Positions 41,271-50,805 are shown, counted from the stretch's first letter. The stretch: DNA of 64,000 nt from Phymatolithon calcareum (GCA_977006965.1 OZ345356.1:1674001-1738000), one strand, 5' to 3'. The notes: a model not told the origin generated them from the sequence alone. A program made the numbers and translations.

Positions 41271-41282
41271 GGTTATGGGCCC
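41271..41282 (+). promoter_or_regulatory. Copia-B primer binding site for half initiator tRNA
   Basis: GGTTATGGGCCC follows the LTR immediately. It is the exact complement of GGGCCCAUAACC, the anticodon stem-loop of eukaryotic initiator tRNA-Met, and not of a tRNA 3' end. Drosophila copia and yeast Ty5 prime from this half tRNA. Confidence 0.8.
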
Positions 41283-41521
41283 TCTCGCAACCGCTCGCAC
41301 ACCAAAGTACAACCGCATCATCCCCCATCGAAGCTCCCAGCTTCGTCGAGCAAACAATCGCGACGGAAAACCAATATCGCAGAAAGTACCTGCAAGATCG
41401 GGCACAATCGCGCACATCCCGAGCCGAGCGCGCGAATAAACGTGGTCTCCGACAAAATCTGGATGAACCGTTTCCCAGACCCCAAGAGAAAGCAACCGCA
41501 AACCCCAACCTACCGCACCTA

Positions 41522-44500
41522 ATGGAGAGTGCACCATCATCGGGATCGCTTCCAACTCTCAGAAAGGGCGACAACTTCACTCTTTGGCATGTTGCTCTAC
41601 ACAGCCAAGGTCTCGAGCATGATTGGCATGAATATCTGACGGAAGACAAGCAGCCACCTGTCGACGCTGACGATGCCACAAAAGCTGCACACAGCAAGCG
41701 TAAAGCACAGGCTCTGCGTACGTTGCTCACGTATACCTCACAGGATCTACTTTCTGAGCTTGAAATTGAAGTAACAATCGACACTCCACCGTGCCAGCTA
41801 TTTCAAGCGATAAAATCCCGATTCCAGGCCCGCACTGACCCGGCAACCCAGCAAAATCTACTGAAAGAAGTGCTCACGATTACATTTGACAAATTTGACA
41901 ATGTTTCCGACTACATCGCTCGCCATCGTGCAATACGTCAGCGCATGATCACGGCCAAAGTTCCAGGAATCGCGGATGAGACGATGACGGTACACTATAT
42001 CATCTCTGGTATAGAAAGCACGAAACTTCCGGACTATATAGGGAGAAACTTGCGATTCCAGCAATTCAAAACAATCGAAGAGTGCTACCAAGGTGTTGAA
42101 ACGTTATGCCGCCCCATAGCGCAAAAGAGCGTAGTATCGGCTATGCACTCGCGTGGGCAAGGATTTGGTCGAGATTTAGCAATCAATCGTGGAGGCCGCG
42201 GAAAACGCTATCGACACCGCGACCGAAATAGAGACAACACACGTCGTGATCGACCAAAGTATTGCCACTACCACAAACAATATGACGAATGTTGGAAAAC
42301 ACCCTACCCTGCAGAAGTTAAGAAGGATGATCAAGACCGTCCGCGCCAGCGTCGAAACCGCCGTGCTAATGCAGTCCTCCTTCAAGATGATACCGACCAA
42401 GCGCCGCCTACGATTGTTGATATGGATGAATTAAACAATGACGATTCTGAGTATATCCTGGACTCAGGGGCATGGCCCACACATCTCCGTAGGCCCCAGA
42501 CGCACATGAGACGATACAAAAATACAAAATGCACCATCACTGCAAACGGGCAAACCACGAAACTATCTCACTATGGGAAAGCAACTATGCCCTCGTTGCC
42601 TAAACCACTCACCATATCAAAAGCGATCGTAGCCCCGGCATTCAAATCCAACCTCATATCCGTACACCAAGTATGCCAAACGGGAAAAACTATCTTGTTC
42701 AACGAAAACGCTGCCTACATCATTCCAAAACAACAACCACCTCCTCAAGAACAGATTATCGCAGTTGCAAACGCAAAAAATGGGCTATACAAGTTCAGAA
42801 CATCAACGAATATGAAACCAAGGGCAAACACGGCACGACAGTTTTCATTTCGTGATTGGCGAGCAATATCATCCGCATGGGCACGGCGAAGTGAGACGAC
42901 ACAAGAGCTGAAATATCCATCGACCGATATCAATGTTGGGACAAAGCTACCCACAAAGCCTCCGTTATGCCCTCCTCTAAAAGGCGAAATCATCGCGACA
43001 ATTGACTGTACCGCGCGACCCAATTTCCCGCACGAAACTCAACCACCACGAAATGCACCCACCTCCCCGGAGGATTGGCATCTCATAATGAACCACACGA
43101 ACTACAACAAATTGTCCAAAATGGCGCACCAGAAATTGGTAACAGGAATGCCATCAAAAATTCAAAAACCGCGTGCGCAAATTACATGCTCAGGATGTGC
43201 TATTGGGCACCAAGCCAATGCACCGTTTAAAGGATTAATGCCGAGATATGCAAAATGCGACCTCGTCACAGCCGATATAGGAGAACCGTCGGAAACAAGC
43301 AATCAAGGCTTTCTCTACTTTGCGACTTTCACCGAAACATATACCAGACGTAAATTGATATTCCTATGCAAAAAGAAATCCGACGTTCGACAGCACACCA
43401 TAACTGCCCTCAATCGTATATCAACCCAGCTTGGTCTACCCATAAAAAGATTCAAGCCAGACGGGGCAAAAGAATTCTCAGCAGCTGAGATACAAGAATA
43501 TTGCAACTCAAAGGGCATTATTCTGGAGCCCTCAACGCGCTATACACCACAAGAAAACTCAGTGTCCGAACAATTCAATCGTACACTAATGGAACGGGCA
43601 AGGGCAGCGATATACACCGCAAGAATGACTTTCCGATACTGGGATTTTGCAATACTTGACACGGTAACCAAATACAACCACACCTATCACGACAGCATAC
43701 GAACAATCCCAGAAGCACTTTGGAGCCCCGAAAGAAAACCGAATGTAGCAACCTTCCAACCATTTGGGGCATATGGATACACTACCAACATCAACTCAGT
43801 TCCCCGTAAACTCAAGAAGAATCAACCCCGTGCGATCTTGACCAGATATCTGTACCGTCCGGACCCTCTCCACTATTATGTTCTTGACGTGGATCGAAAC
43901 AGAATTTTCAAATGCCGCTGTGCTAACTTCAAGGCATACTCACCACATCTTGATCCAACCAGGCTTCTCACACACCCAAGCCCTCGAGCTGGAAAGGCAA
44001 CCTTACAAAAAAATACACTGCCACAATCTAGAGGTGCGGCGGCTACGACTAATCTTAACCGTGCAAAACCGCGAGCTCCAACCACACTGCATGAAGCACG
44101 GAACTACCCTGATTCTGACATGTGGGAAAAGACATACAACGCTGAGCTATCATCACACGAAAAGAAAGGCACCTTCAAATGGATTCTCCGCCGAAACGTC
44201 CCGAAAGACGCAAACATCTATCCCCCGGCCATATCGTTCAGGTACAAATGTGATACCAATGGAAACGTAATCGATCGAAAAGTTCGAATCTCGTATCGAG
44301 GGGACAAAACCAAACCATATATACATTACGACCCACATAATCTAGCGACTTATGCACCCGACAAAGATGCCATACGATTAGTTCTTGCAATTGGAACGCA
44401 TCTTGACATGGATATGCACCACGTTGACATATCATCAGCATATCTACACGAAGATGTTGACAGCCCGACACCACTTTACATGAGAAGACCCCCGCCATTC

Positions 44501-45712
44501 TACGGCGGCACAGCAACAAGAACAATAGTGGCACAACTGGTCAAAAACATACACGGCCTAAAACAAGCATCTCGCACATACGCCAATGGGCTACGCAAGC
44601 ATCTCAATTCGCTAGGATATAACACGAACCGCATTGAATCGCAGGTGTACATACTGCACCGCGGAAATGACTTCATACTCATGCCAACCGTCACTGATGA
44701 CTTCTTGATTGCATCCACATCCTCTTCCCTGCTAGCCGAATGCAAAAATCACCTGAGTTCCAAATACACCATAAGGGACCTCGGAGATGCGGAGCATTTC
44801 ATAGGATGGCGAATCGAACGTGACCGCAAGAATCGAACAACAACCATTAGCCAGCCGGCACTATCAATGCAAATATTAGAAGATTTTCGAATGATGGACT
44901 GTAATCCTGCTGCCACACCGTATCTATCCGGCGTTACTCTTGAACCAATACGTCCCGACGAGCAGCCACTTGACTCAACAGAGCACCCGTATTGCTCGTG
45001 CGTAGGTGCACTACGATATCTCGCCGATTGTACTAGACCTGATCTCGCGAAAATTGTCGCTTCCCTCGCCCGAAGCCTCACCCGACCAGCCAAACGACAT
45101 TGGAATGCAGCCAAGCGTGTACTCAGGTATCTCAAAGGAACAATTAATCTTGGCATAAAATACAAGCAAGGAAACGGTGGGCTCTATATCGAATCAGACG
45201 CAGACTACGCGAACTGCAAATCCACAAGAAAATCAGTGTACGCAAATGTCGTATTTTTCAATGACGCGCCGATATCGTGGGCGTCACGAACAATCAAAAC
45301 TGTATGCACAAGCACATGTGAAGCAGAATACATTGCGGCAGGTCAAGCTGCAAAACAAGCACGATACATTCGGACATTACTGCAATCGTTCCTAACGCAC
45401 CAGACTCAATCAACACCTCTCAAGTCCAAACTCTTTGACGATCCTACCCCGCTGGGTATTGACAACACTGCCGCCATTCGAATTGCTACAGCCAGCTCGC
45501 CAACAAAACGATCGAAATACATCGACGTTCAGCACCATTTCATCCAAGACCTTGTCCGAAACGGAACGGTCCGCCCTGTGCATGTGCCCTCAAAACGTCT
45601 GACAGCCGATCTGCTCACGAAACCGCTATCAGAGATCAGATTCATTCAACTTCGCAATCAACTCTCCATGTGCAACGACTCATCACAATCAGCGGCGGCT
45701 ATTGGATCATAG
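41522..45712 (+). CDS. Copia-B Gag-Pol polyprotein
   Basis: One intact 1396-residue frame. Residues 1-230 are Gag (GDNFTLWHVALHSQGLEHDW, VSDYIARHRAIRQRM). About 245-262 is a Cys/His segment (YCHYHKQYDECW) in place of a normal CCHC knuckle. Protease has DSGA at 314-317. The pre-integrase domain is WHLIMNHTNYNKL...CSGCAIGHQ. Integrase has a D585, D647, E683 triad (KPDGAKEF, QENSVSEQFNRTL). Reverse transcriptase has HVDISSAYLHEDV, GLKQASRTYA and VTDDFLIA, with the catalytic pair at 1059-1060. RNase H has ESDADYAN, CEAEYIAAGQAA and GIDNTAA. Integrase before RT marks Ty1/copia. With near-identical LTRs and no lesion it looks recently active. The RT box is TDD rather than the usual YVDD. Confidence 0.95.
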   Translation: MESAPSSGSLPTLRKGDNFTLWHVALHSQGLEHDWHEYLTEDKQPPVDADDATKAAHSKRKAQALRTLLTYTSQDLLSELEIEVTIDTPPCQLFQAIKSRFQARTDPATQQNLLKEVLTITFDKFDNVSDYIARHRAIRQRMITAKVPGIADETMTVHYIISGIESTKLPDYIGRNLRFQQFKTIEECYQGVETLCRPIAQKSVVSAMHSRGQGFGRDLAINRGGRGKRYRHRDRNRDNTRRDRPKYCHYHKQYDECWKTPYPAEVKKDDQDRPRQRRNRRANAVLLQDDTDQAPPTIVDMDELNNDDSEYILDSGAWPTHLRRPQTHMRRYKNTKCTITANGQTTKLSHYGKATMPSLPKPLTISKAIVAPAFKSNLISVHQVCQTGKTILFNENAAYIIPKQQPPPQEQIIAVANAKNGLYKFRTSTNMKPRANTARQFSFRDWRAISSAWARRSETTQELKYPSTDINVGTKLPTKPPLCPPLKGEIIATIDCTARPNFPHETQPPRNAPTSPEDWHLIMNHTNYNKLSKMAHQKLVTGMPSKIQKPRAQITCSGCAIGHQANAPFKGLMPRYAKCDLVTADIGEPSETSNQGFLYFATFTETYTRRKLIFLCKKKSDVRQHTITALNRISTQLGLPIKRFKPDGAKEFSAAEIQEYCNSKGIILEPSTRYTPQENSVSEQFNRTLMERARAAIYTARMTFRYWDFAILDTVTKYNHTYHDSIRTIPEALWSPERKPNVATFQPFGAYGYTTNINSVPRKLKKNQPRAILTRYLYRPDPLHYYVLDVDRNRIFKCRCANFKAYSPHLDPTRLLTHPSPRAGKATLQKNTLPQSRGAAATTNLNRAKPRAPTTLHEARNYPDSDMWEKTYNAELSSHEKKGTFKWILRRNVPKDANIYPPAISFRYKCDTNGNVIDRKVRISYRGDKTKPYIHYDPHNLATYAPDKDAIRLVLAIGTHLDMDMHHVDISSAYLHEDVDSPTPLYMRRPPPFYGGTATRTIVAQLVKNIHGLKQASRTYANGLRKHLNSLGYNTNRIESQVYILHRGNDFILMPTVTDDFLIASTSSSLLAECKNHLSSKYTIRDLGDAEHFIGWRIERDRKNRTTTISQPALSMQILEDFRMMDCNPAATPYLSGVTLEPIRPDEQPLDSTEHPYCSCVGALRYLADCTRPDLAKIVASLARSLTRPAKRHWNAAKRVLRYLKGTINLGIKYKQGNGGLYIESDADYANCKSTRKSVYANVVFFNDAPISWASRTIKTVCTSTCEAEYIAAGQAAKQARYIRTLLQSFLTHQTQSTPLKSKLFDDPTPLGIDNTAAIRIATASSPTKRSKYIDVQHHFIQDLVRNGTVRPVHVPSKRLTADLLTKPLSEIRFIQLRNQLSMCNDSSQSAAAIGS

Positions 45713-45770
45713 TCTTTGAAGCGCAAAGACAATTTCCCAGGTTTTCAGACTGATAGTGCCAAGTCGTCCC
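45713..45770 (+). other. Copia-B 3' untranslated stretch
   Basis: 58 bases between the stop codon and the 3' LTR. No polypurine tract is visible next to the LTR (AAGTCGTCCC), which is unusual. Confidence 0.6.
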
Positions 45771-45857
45771 AATTGGATCATACCTCACATATACGAGTAT
45801 ATAATGGAAATACGACGTCGAGCAGCCACTCAGTAAACTAGACAGTCGCATCCTATA
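45771..45857 (+). repeat. Copia-B 3' LTR, 87 bp
   Basis: Matches 41184-41270 at 86 of 87 positions. It is followed by AATAG (45858-45862), the second half of the target duplication. Confidence 0.85.
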
Positions 45858-46469
45858 AATAGCCCCCACCGGCCCTGGACCAGGACCTTTCAGCAAACCT
45901 TTTCATACCACTTCCCGCCCTGTTCAAATTGTCCGCCGCCGCCCAACCGCCCGCCGCCCAACGCACCGCCCTGCCTAGCCCGCCGCCCAACACACCGCCA
46001 AACACACCGCCCAACACACCGCCCAACACACGGCCTGCTAAGCCCGCCGCTTAACGCACCACCCTGCCAAGCCCGCCCCGCAACATACCGCACTCCCGCC
46101 GTCCATCGCACTGCCTGCCAAGCTCGCCGCCCAACGAACCGCCCTGTCAATCCCGCCGCCCAACGCACCGCCCTGCCAAGCCAGCCGCCGAGCGCCGCCG
46201 CCCAACACGCCGCCCAACACGCCGCACAACACACCGCCTGCCAAGCCCCCCGCCCAACGCACCACCCTGCCAATACCCCCCGCCGCACTCACGCGGCTGT
46301 CGCATGCACCTGCAGCGCGACACCGCACAGCTTGTTGCGGGTGCGCTGATGCGTCCGAAGTGCGCCCGCATCCATGTCCAGGATCACGATGAATTATCAT
46401 GATTGGCACGCACCGCTCGATGGAGCGCGGAATTTGTTCAGCGTAAACCTGCAGTCATTGAGAATATGG

Positions 46470-47090
46470 TCCACGGACGTTAATGACCATACCAGTGGAG
46501 ATGGCCATTAGTGAAGATGAATGATGTTGCTCCACCTCTGTGACGTGCAGCTTCGCCCAATTGAAGTGGTCATTCAAAATTTGGAAATTGTAATTGGTAC
46601 GCGGAGTGGTCGCAAATTGGTTCTGGACACTATTGAAAGCATTTTGCGCTTCCGCGACGGTGCCAATTTCCGAGGCTACGTCGCCGACGGTTTCCATTTT
46701 GACGTTCATTATTCCTCGAAGACATTACCCATGCTTGTGGAGATTGGCTTTGGTGATGATGAATCTCCATGATGTGCTGTTTCACCCGAATGATGTCGTT
46801 GTTCAAGTTTTTATGACAAATTAGTTGTTGGCACTACTGACAACAAAGGGTACTTCCGCGATGATGCCAATTACGGAGGATACGGTGCCTACAGTTTGCC
46901 CACGGACGTTAATGATTCATCGAATAGATTGCGTATGCTAGTAGATGTGGCCGTTGAGGACGATGAAAGATGTTGCTTCACCTCCATGGTGTGCTGCTTC
47001 GCCCGATTGATGTCGTTCGGTTGTTGACACTATTAACAACATACCGCGCTTCTGGGATGAAACGCCAACATTTATGTTTTGACGTTGCCT
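46470..47090 (+). repeat. Three diverged tandem repeats of about 200-240 bp
   Basis: Copies start near 46470, 46720 and 46905. Each has ACGTTAATGA or a variant, GATGTTGCTTCACCTC or a variant, a GTGCTGCTTCGCCC-like block, and TTGACACTATTGAAAGC-like and CGCGCTTC blocks in the same order. No coding function recognised. Confidence 0.5.
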
Positions 47091-47850
47091 ACAGGGTGTA
47101 ATGTAGCTGGTTCGGCGGAAGCGGCGGAGTCCTTGTCCGAGAGCGGGCAAAGAAACAAGTGCATCCTCTTTAGCGGTGAGTCCTCCAATTCTACGATGCT
47201 TCTTTGGCGTATCGTGCCGCGTACAAGCGGCAATACAGGTGACCTTCTTTTGACATGTGACGGGAGAAATTTGCAGAGCAACGTAAAGGGGGGAACGAAA
47301 ACATTCTCGCAAGATTGCCCTTCAATCGCCATATCTAGGACCTGCACAAGCGGCGCAGGTCTAGTGCTAAGGTAGAGCGCATTGACGGCATCGTTGTATT
47401 AATGCGCGCTAACAATAGAGAAATGGATCATTGCAAGAGCATATCCATCACCGCGATCATTGGTGTATTCGAATATCTTCGGCAATGTACTTCACCTTTT
47501 CGGTTCCGAGACCGCTCAGGCCAAAGCTCAACATATTTATCATAAGTCGTCTTATGTAACACACGTGTAAGAATTCGATTTGTACTATTTTCAGTCCAAA
47601 TAGCATAAATATGCAGTAATATCCAGCTGCACTCATTAGCCCTAACGGATCACTCCCAGTTGGCCACTCGTATGCTGAAGTATAGAGAAGCGTTCATTAC
47701 CTCTTGCCATCTTCGCTTGCTTTTTGCAGTCGACTTGAAAACAGTATAAGGACGCCATCTTGGCAATTCGGTATCTCGAGCGGACGCAAACTTTGCTTCT
47801 CCATTTTTCATGCAATGTCTGCTGTCGTCTCACAAGAGTCCATGTAATCT
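47091..47850. other. Interior of fold-back element, no gene seen
   Basis: Short frames only; no recognised motif. It separates the tandem repeats from the possible transposase fragment. Confidence 0.35.
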
Positions 47851-48720
47851 TTGAATCCGAAAGTCATATATCGCGAAGGACTTGACAAATGGTTGCCAGA
47901 TCTCGAGCACGCTGCTGAATTGATGTCAACAGTGATCACTCTAAGTGAAAATATATTCGAAAACGCACTTGAAAAGCTGCACGCACAGAATGTTTCCTAC
48001 GTTGATGAAAATCTTTTCACTGCGTTATGGCTTTTCATTCTGCATCCTGAAATAACGAATGAAGAGCTATTGTTTCTTCATAGTGTCTGTTTTGTGCAAT
48101 GCACAAGATGCACACTCGTTTTCCAAAACAATTTGTTTCGTGGATCCCGTGAAATGCTCTCTGTCTCTTCTCTGCTCCAAGTGCCGGAACTCTGAACAAT
48201 ATTTTCAGATTCCTCCCACAATGATGTATTCACGCTGCATTTTCCACCAGAGAGTTGAATTCTCATTCTTATACAACTGGCATTTTATCACGTTTAATGC
48301 ATCTGCAGTTCTTGAGCTTGGATACAAGTGCCTCTATGTTTTCCAAAGAAGTGTATACAGTGATTTGTCTTCAGACGTCTTGCAAGAAACTGTAAAGACA
48401 GGCATACAGGATATTGAGAAGTACGAGTACAGAAGCAAAGGCAAAAAAGGAAGCGCATCTCGCTTCGTTTGCGCACAGATGTTGAGCGCCACAAATCAAA
48501 CCGTTGGTAGAAAGCACCGCCGTGAATCTAAAAGAGCCCATGCATGTGGAGGAGTACTATGCTGCATTCTATCTGAGAAATCAGACAAAATGCAAGTTAG
48601 AGTTTCCCACGAATTCCATCACGAGGAAATGGTACCAAGAACAAAACTTCTTCCACAGGATATTCACTTTATCAACGAGAAAGCTGCCGAAGGTCTATCC
48701 CCCTCCCAAGTAGGCTTGGC
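47851..48720 (+). pseudogene. Possible transposase N-terminal fragment
   Basis: Two overlapping frames (47851-48195, and from 48059 to about 48720 before the minisatellite) look coding. The second ends ACGGVLCC...VRVSHEFHHEE...LLPQDIHFINEKAAEGLSPSQ. A Cys pair, then H-x-H, then a short helix ending in a GLSPSQ-like turn is typical of the zinc-binding N-terminal domain of MULE-type transposases. No DDE core follows; the frame runs straight into the minisatellite arm. The first frame (WLPDLEHAAELMSTV, LHPEITNEELLFLHSV) is unrecognised. Confidence 0.35.
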
Positions 48721-49420
48721 AGGGCGGCGAGATTGGCAGCCGGTGTGTTGGGTGGCGGGCTTGGCAGGTCGGTTCGTTGGGCGGCGGCCTCGGCAGGGGG
48801 GTGTCTTGGGCGGCGGGCTTGGCAGGGCGGTTCGTTGGGCGGCGGGGGGTATTGGCAGGGTGGTGCGTTGGGCGGGGGGCTTGGCAGGCGGTGTGTTGTG
48901 CGGCGTGTTGGTCGGCGGGCTTTACAGGGCGGTTCGTTGGGCGGCGGGGGGTATTCGCAGGGTGGGGCGTTGGGCGGGGGGCTTGGCAGGCGGTGTGTTG
49001 GGCGGTGTGTTGGGCGGCGGCGTTCGGCGGCTGGCTTGGCAGGGCGGTGCGTTGGACGGCGGGATTGACCGGGCGGTTCGTTGGGCGGCGAGTTTGGCAG
49101 GCAGTGCGATGGACGGCGGGAGTGCGGTATGTTGCGGGGCGGGCTTGGCAGTGTGGTGCGTTAGGCGGCGGGCTTAGCAGGCCGTGTGTTGGGCGGTGTG
49201 TTGGGCGGTGTGTTTGGCGATGTGTTGGGCGGCGGGCTAGGCAGGGCGGTGCGTTGGGCGGCGGGCGGTTGGGCGGCGGCGGACAATTTGAACAGGGCGG
49301 GAAGTGGTATGAAAAGGTTTGCTGAAAGGTCCTGGTCCAGGGCCGGTGGGGGCTATTGGCCCCACGGAGCGCCACGGCGGCGCCACGGCACCTGCAAAAG
49401 TCGGGTCGGATAAGGCCGAG
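48715..49420 (+). repeat. Right minisatellite arm of the fold-back element
   Basis: Imperfect 29-bp units of the TTGGGCGGCGGGCTTGGCAG type, G-rich on the plus strand, ending in CCTGGTCCAGGGCCGG and CGGGTCGGATAAGG. The long Gly/Arg/Ala-rich frames across it are a by-product of the repeat. Confidence 0.7.
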
Positions 49421-49462
49421 TGTCAGATTAGCAATTTCTGGATGCACCCACTTTTCTTCTTC

Positions 49463-49540
49463 ACTGGGGGAGCACGGCAGCATTTCGGCCCAAAAAAACC
49501 AAATAATTTTCGGGCCAAAATGCTGCCGTGCTCCCCCAGT
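49463..49540. mobile_element. 78-bp palindromic mini-element
   Basis: Begins ACTGGGGGAGCACGGCAGCA and ends with its reverse complement, leaving a short A/T-rich centre. TCTTC flanks it on both sides (49458-49462, 49541-49545). The related spacer at 34258-34275 reads CTTTTCTTCTTCTTCGGAG without it. Confidence 0.65.
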
Positions 49541-49545
49541 TCTTC

Positions 49546-50232
49546 GGAGCTGCGAACTACTGTACCTCTGAAAGCTAATCACGCATAAATTTACAGGAGG
49601 ATAATGCAAAAATATTTCTGGATCACTCATGGGAGCGTTTAGAAAATTTTCGGGATATCGGTGTCTTGGATGACTGTGAATAGTGCTTCTACACGGTACA
49701 TGAATTGTGACGATGTCTGACAGATTTCCCAAGGTGGCACGAGGGGAAAGTTAAACAGGGGGAGGAAAGCAAGTTTTGGAAGTTTCAAAGTTTATACTAA
49801 AAACGTTGGTCGCGTTGTGCACGGTAAATTATGAGGGGGGTTTCGAGTATCAAAAATATATCTAAAAAGCAGTCACAACATTCTGTCTCCCAATTTTTAC
49901 CACTTCCTGACGGTTATTTTAGCTTTCTCACATATTTTTATGATGCATTTCGTATTACCGTTCACGCATCATACAGACCACACATGCACGCTTGAGAAAA
50001 ACGATATGTCAATCGACTTGCTTTCCTCCCCCTGTATAACTTTCCCCTGGTGGCACTTTACGGACACACTCCTAAGCACAATTCAAGTACCGGAGAATGC
50101 GGTAAATTGATAAACTGGGCACCAGGGGAATAATATTCCCCTGTGGGCACTTATCGACGTCTGAACATCAGAAATCATATTTCTCTTACTGTTGGATGCG
50201 TAGATATCGTAAATTTTGAAGGATTCAAGAAA
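49546..50232. other. Spacer related to the M-gene spacer, no gene
   Basis: 49546-49665 resembles 34265-34345 (TTCGGAG.TGCGAACTAC, ATCACGCATA, AATTTTCGGGAT.TCGG). The remainder has no recognised feature apart from a short palindrome GGGGAATAATATTCCCC at about 50126-50142. Confidence 0.45.
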
Positions 50233-50364
50233 TAGGGGTTGTCGCCCAGTAGGATCGGTCCGGATATGGGCACTCGGCTCGGATATGAGACCTCGGCTTC
50301 GCCTCGGTGCATATCCGTGGCCTCGTGCCCATATCCGGACTTCTCCACCGGGCGACAACCCCTA
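50233..50364. mobile_element. 132-bp palindromic mini-element
   Basis: TAGGGGTTGTCGCCC at 50233-50247 faces its exact reverse complement at 50350-50364. Inside, CCGGATATGGGCAC and GTGCCCATATCCGG pair, then CTCGGCTTCGCCTCG forms a tip, so nearly the whole unit folds on itself. No target duplication could be proved. Confidence 0.6.
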
Positions 50365-50435
50365 CTTGCTGTCGATCCCTTGAGGAATTGAGACCTTGGC
50401 GCTGGGACGCAGCAAGGAGGCACACTTTTAAATCA

Positions 50436-50497
50436 GAGGCCGGTGAGTGTAAGCCCATGTAAGCACCCATTCGGGAGTATGATTGACACTCCCTCCC
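50436..50497 (-). repeat. Copia-C 3' terminal repeat and polypurine tract
   Basis: On the minus strand GGGAGGGAG (50497-50489) directly precedes TGTCAATCAT, which starts a 53-bp stretch (50488-50436) shared with 57605-57553 at 50 of 53 positions. A purine tract next to TG is the normal start of a 3' LTR. Similarity stops after 53 bases, so either the LTR is extremely short or this copy is truncated. Confidence 0.55.
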
Positions 50498-50805
50498 ATG
50501 GGCTGCCTGTGTGATTAAAACGGTCATCAACAAATCATCAAAAAAAACATATCAAAGAAACAAAAAAAGGGGGGGGGCGGGAAAAATTTGAAACGGGTCA
50601 TTGCATGTCACCCAACGGGCGGGGAACTGCTCACTACTCTTCGTTCCCCAAAAAGGGGAACGCACATGGTATTGCGTGGTGCGCCGCCCCTCCTCCGACT
50701 AGGCGGAGGGGAATAAAAGCACAATGAGCGCGCGCTGGCGCATTGTGCCGAGAGAGCGGCACAAAACAAGGAACCAAAACAGTGTCTTGCGCGTGCGGGC
50801 GCAAG
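50498..50805 (+). promoter_or_regulatory. Leader of the antisense gene with three hairpins
   Basis: Contains CGTTCCCC-AAAAA-GGGGAACG (about 50642-50662), CCCCTCCTCCG and CGGAGGGG around ACTAGG (about 50689-50711), and CACAATG ... CATTGTG (about 50721-50747). GAATAAAAG at about 50711 could be a TATA-like element for the antisense gene. An A run followed by nine G lies near 50561-50580. Confidence 0.35.

Larger units (their letters stand above)
41116..49420. mobile_element. Fold-back-like element with long minisatellite inverted arms
   Basis: The left arm is 41116-41183 plus 45858-46290, interrupted by Copia-B. The right arm is 48715-49420. Read inward, both begin CTCG.CCTTATCCGACCCG, then TTTTGCAGGTGCCGTGGCGC, then CCGGCCCTGGACCAGGACC, and pass into a GC-rich minisatellite with a unit near 29 bp (TTGGGCGGCGGGCTTGGCAG and GGCGGTGCG). 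Without Copia-B it is about 3.6 kb. It lies in the M-gene spacer: beyond 49540 the sequence resembles 34265-34345. No clear target duplication is seen (flanks TATAGAA and TGTCAGA). The interior holds tandem repeats and a possible transposase fragment. Confidence 0.6.

Noticed and set aside
46455-46709. 84-codon minus-strand frame inside the fold-back element
   Set aside because: It lies within one of three diverged tandem repeats and is not open in the other two.
48760-49325. Long Gly/Ala/Arg-rich open frames on both strands over the minisatellite
   Set aside because: They follow the 29-bp repeat in every frame, have no domain and vanish where the repeat stops. They are a composition artefact.
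41116-49420. Interpreting the fold-back arms as LTRs of one large retroelement around Copia-B
   Set aside because: The arms are inverted, not direct, and the Copia-B ends are defined by its own 87-bp direct repeats, target duplication and empty site.
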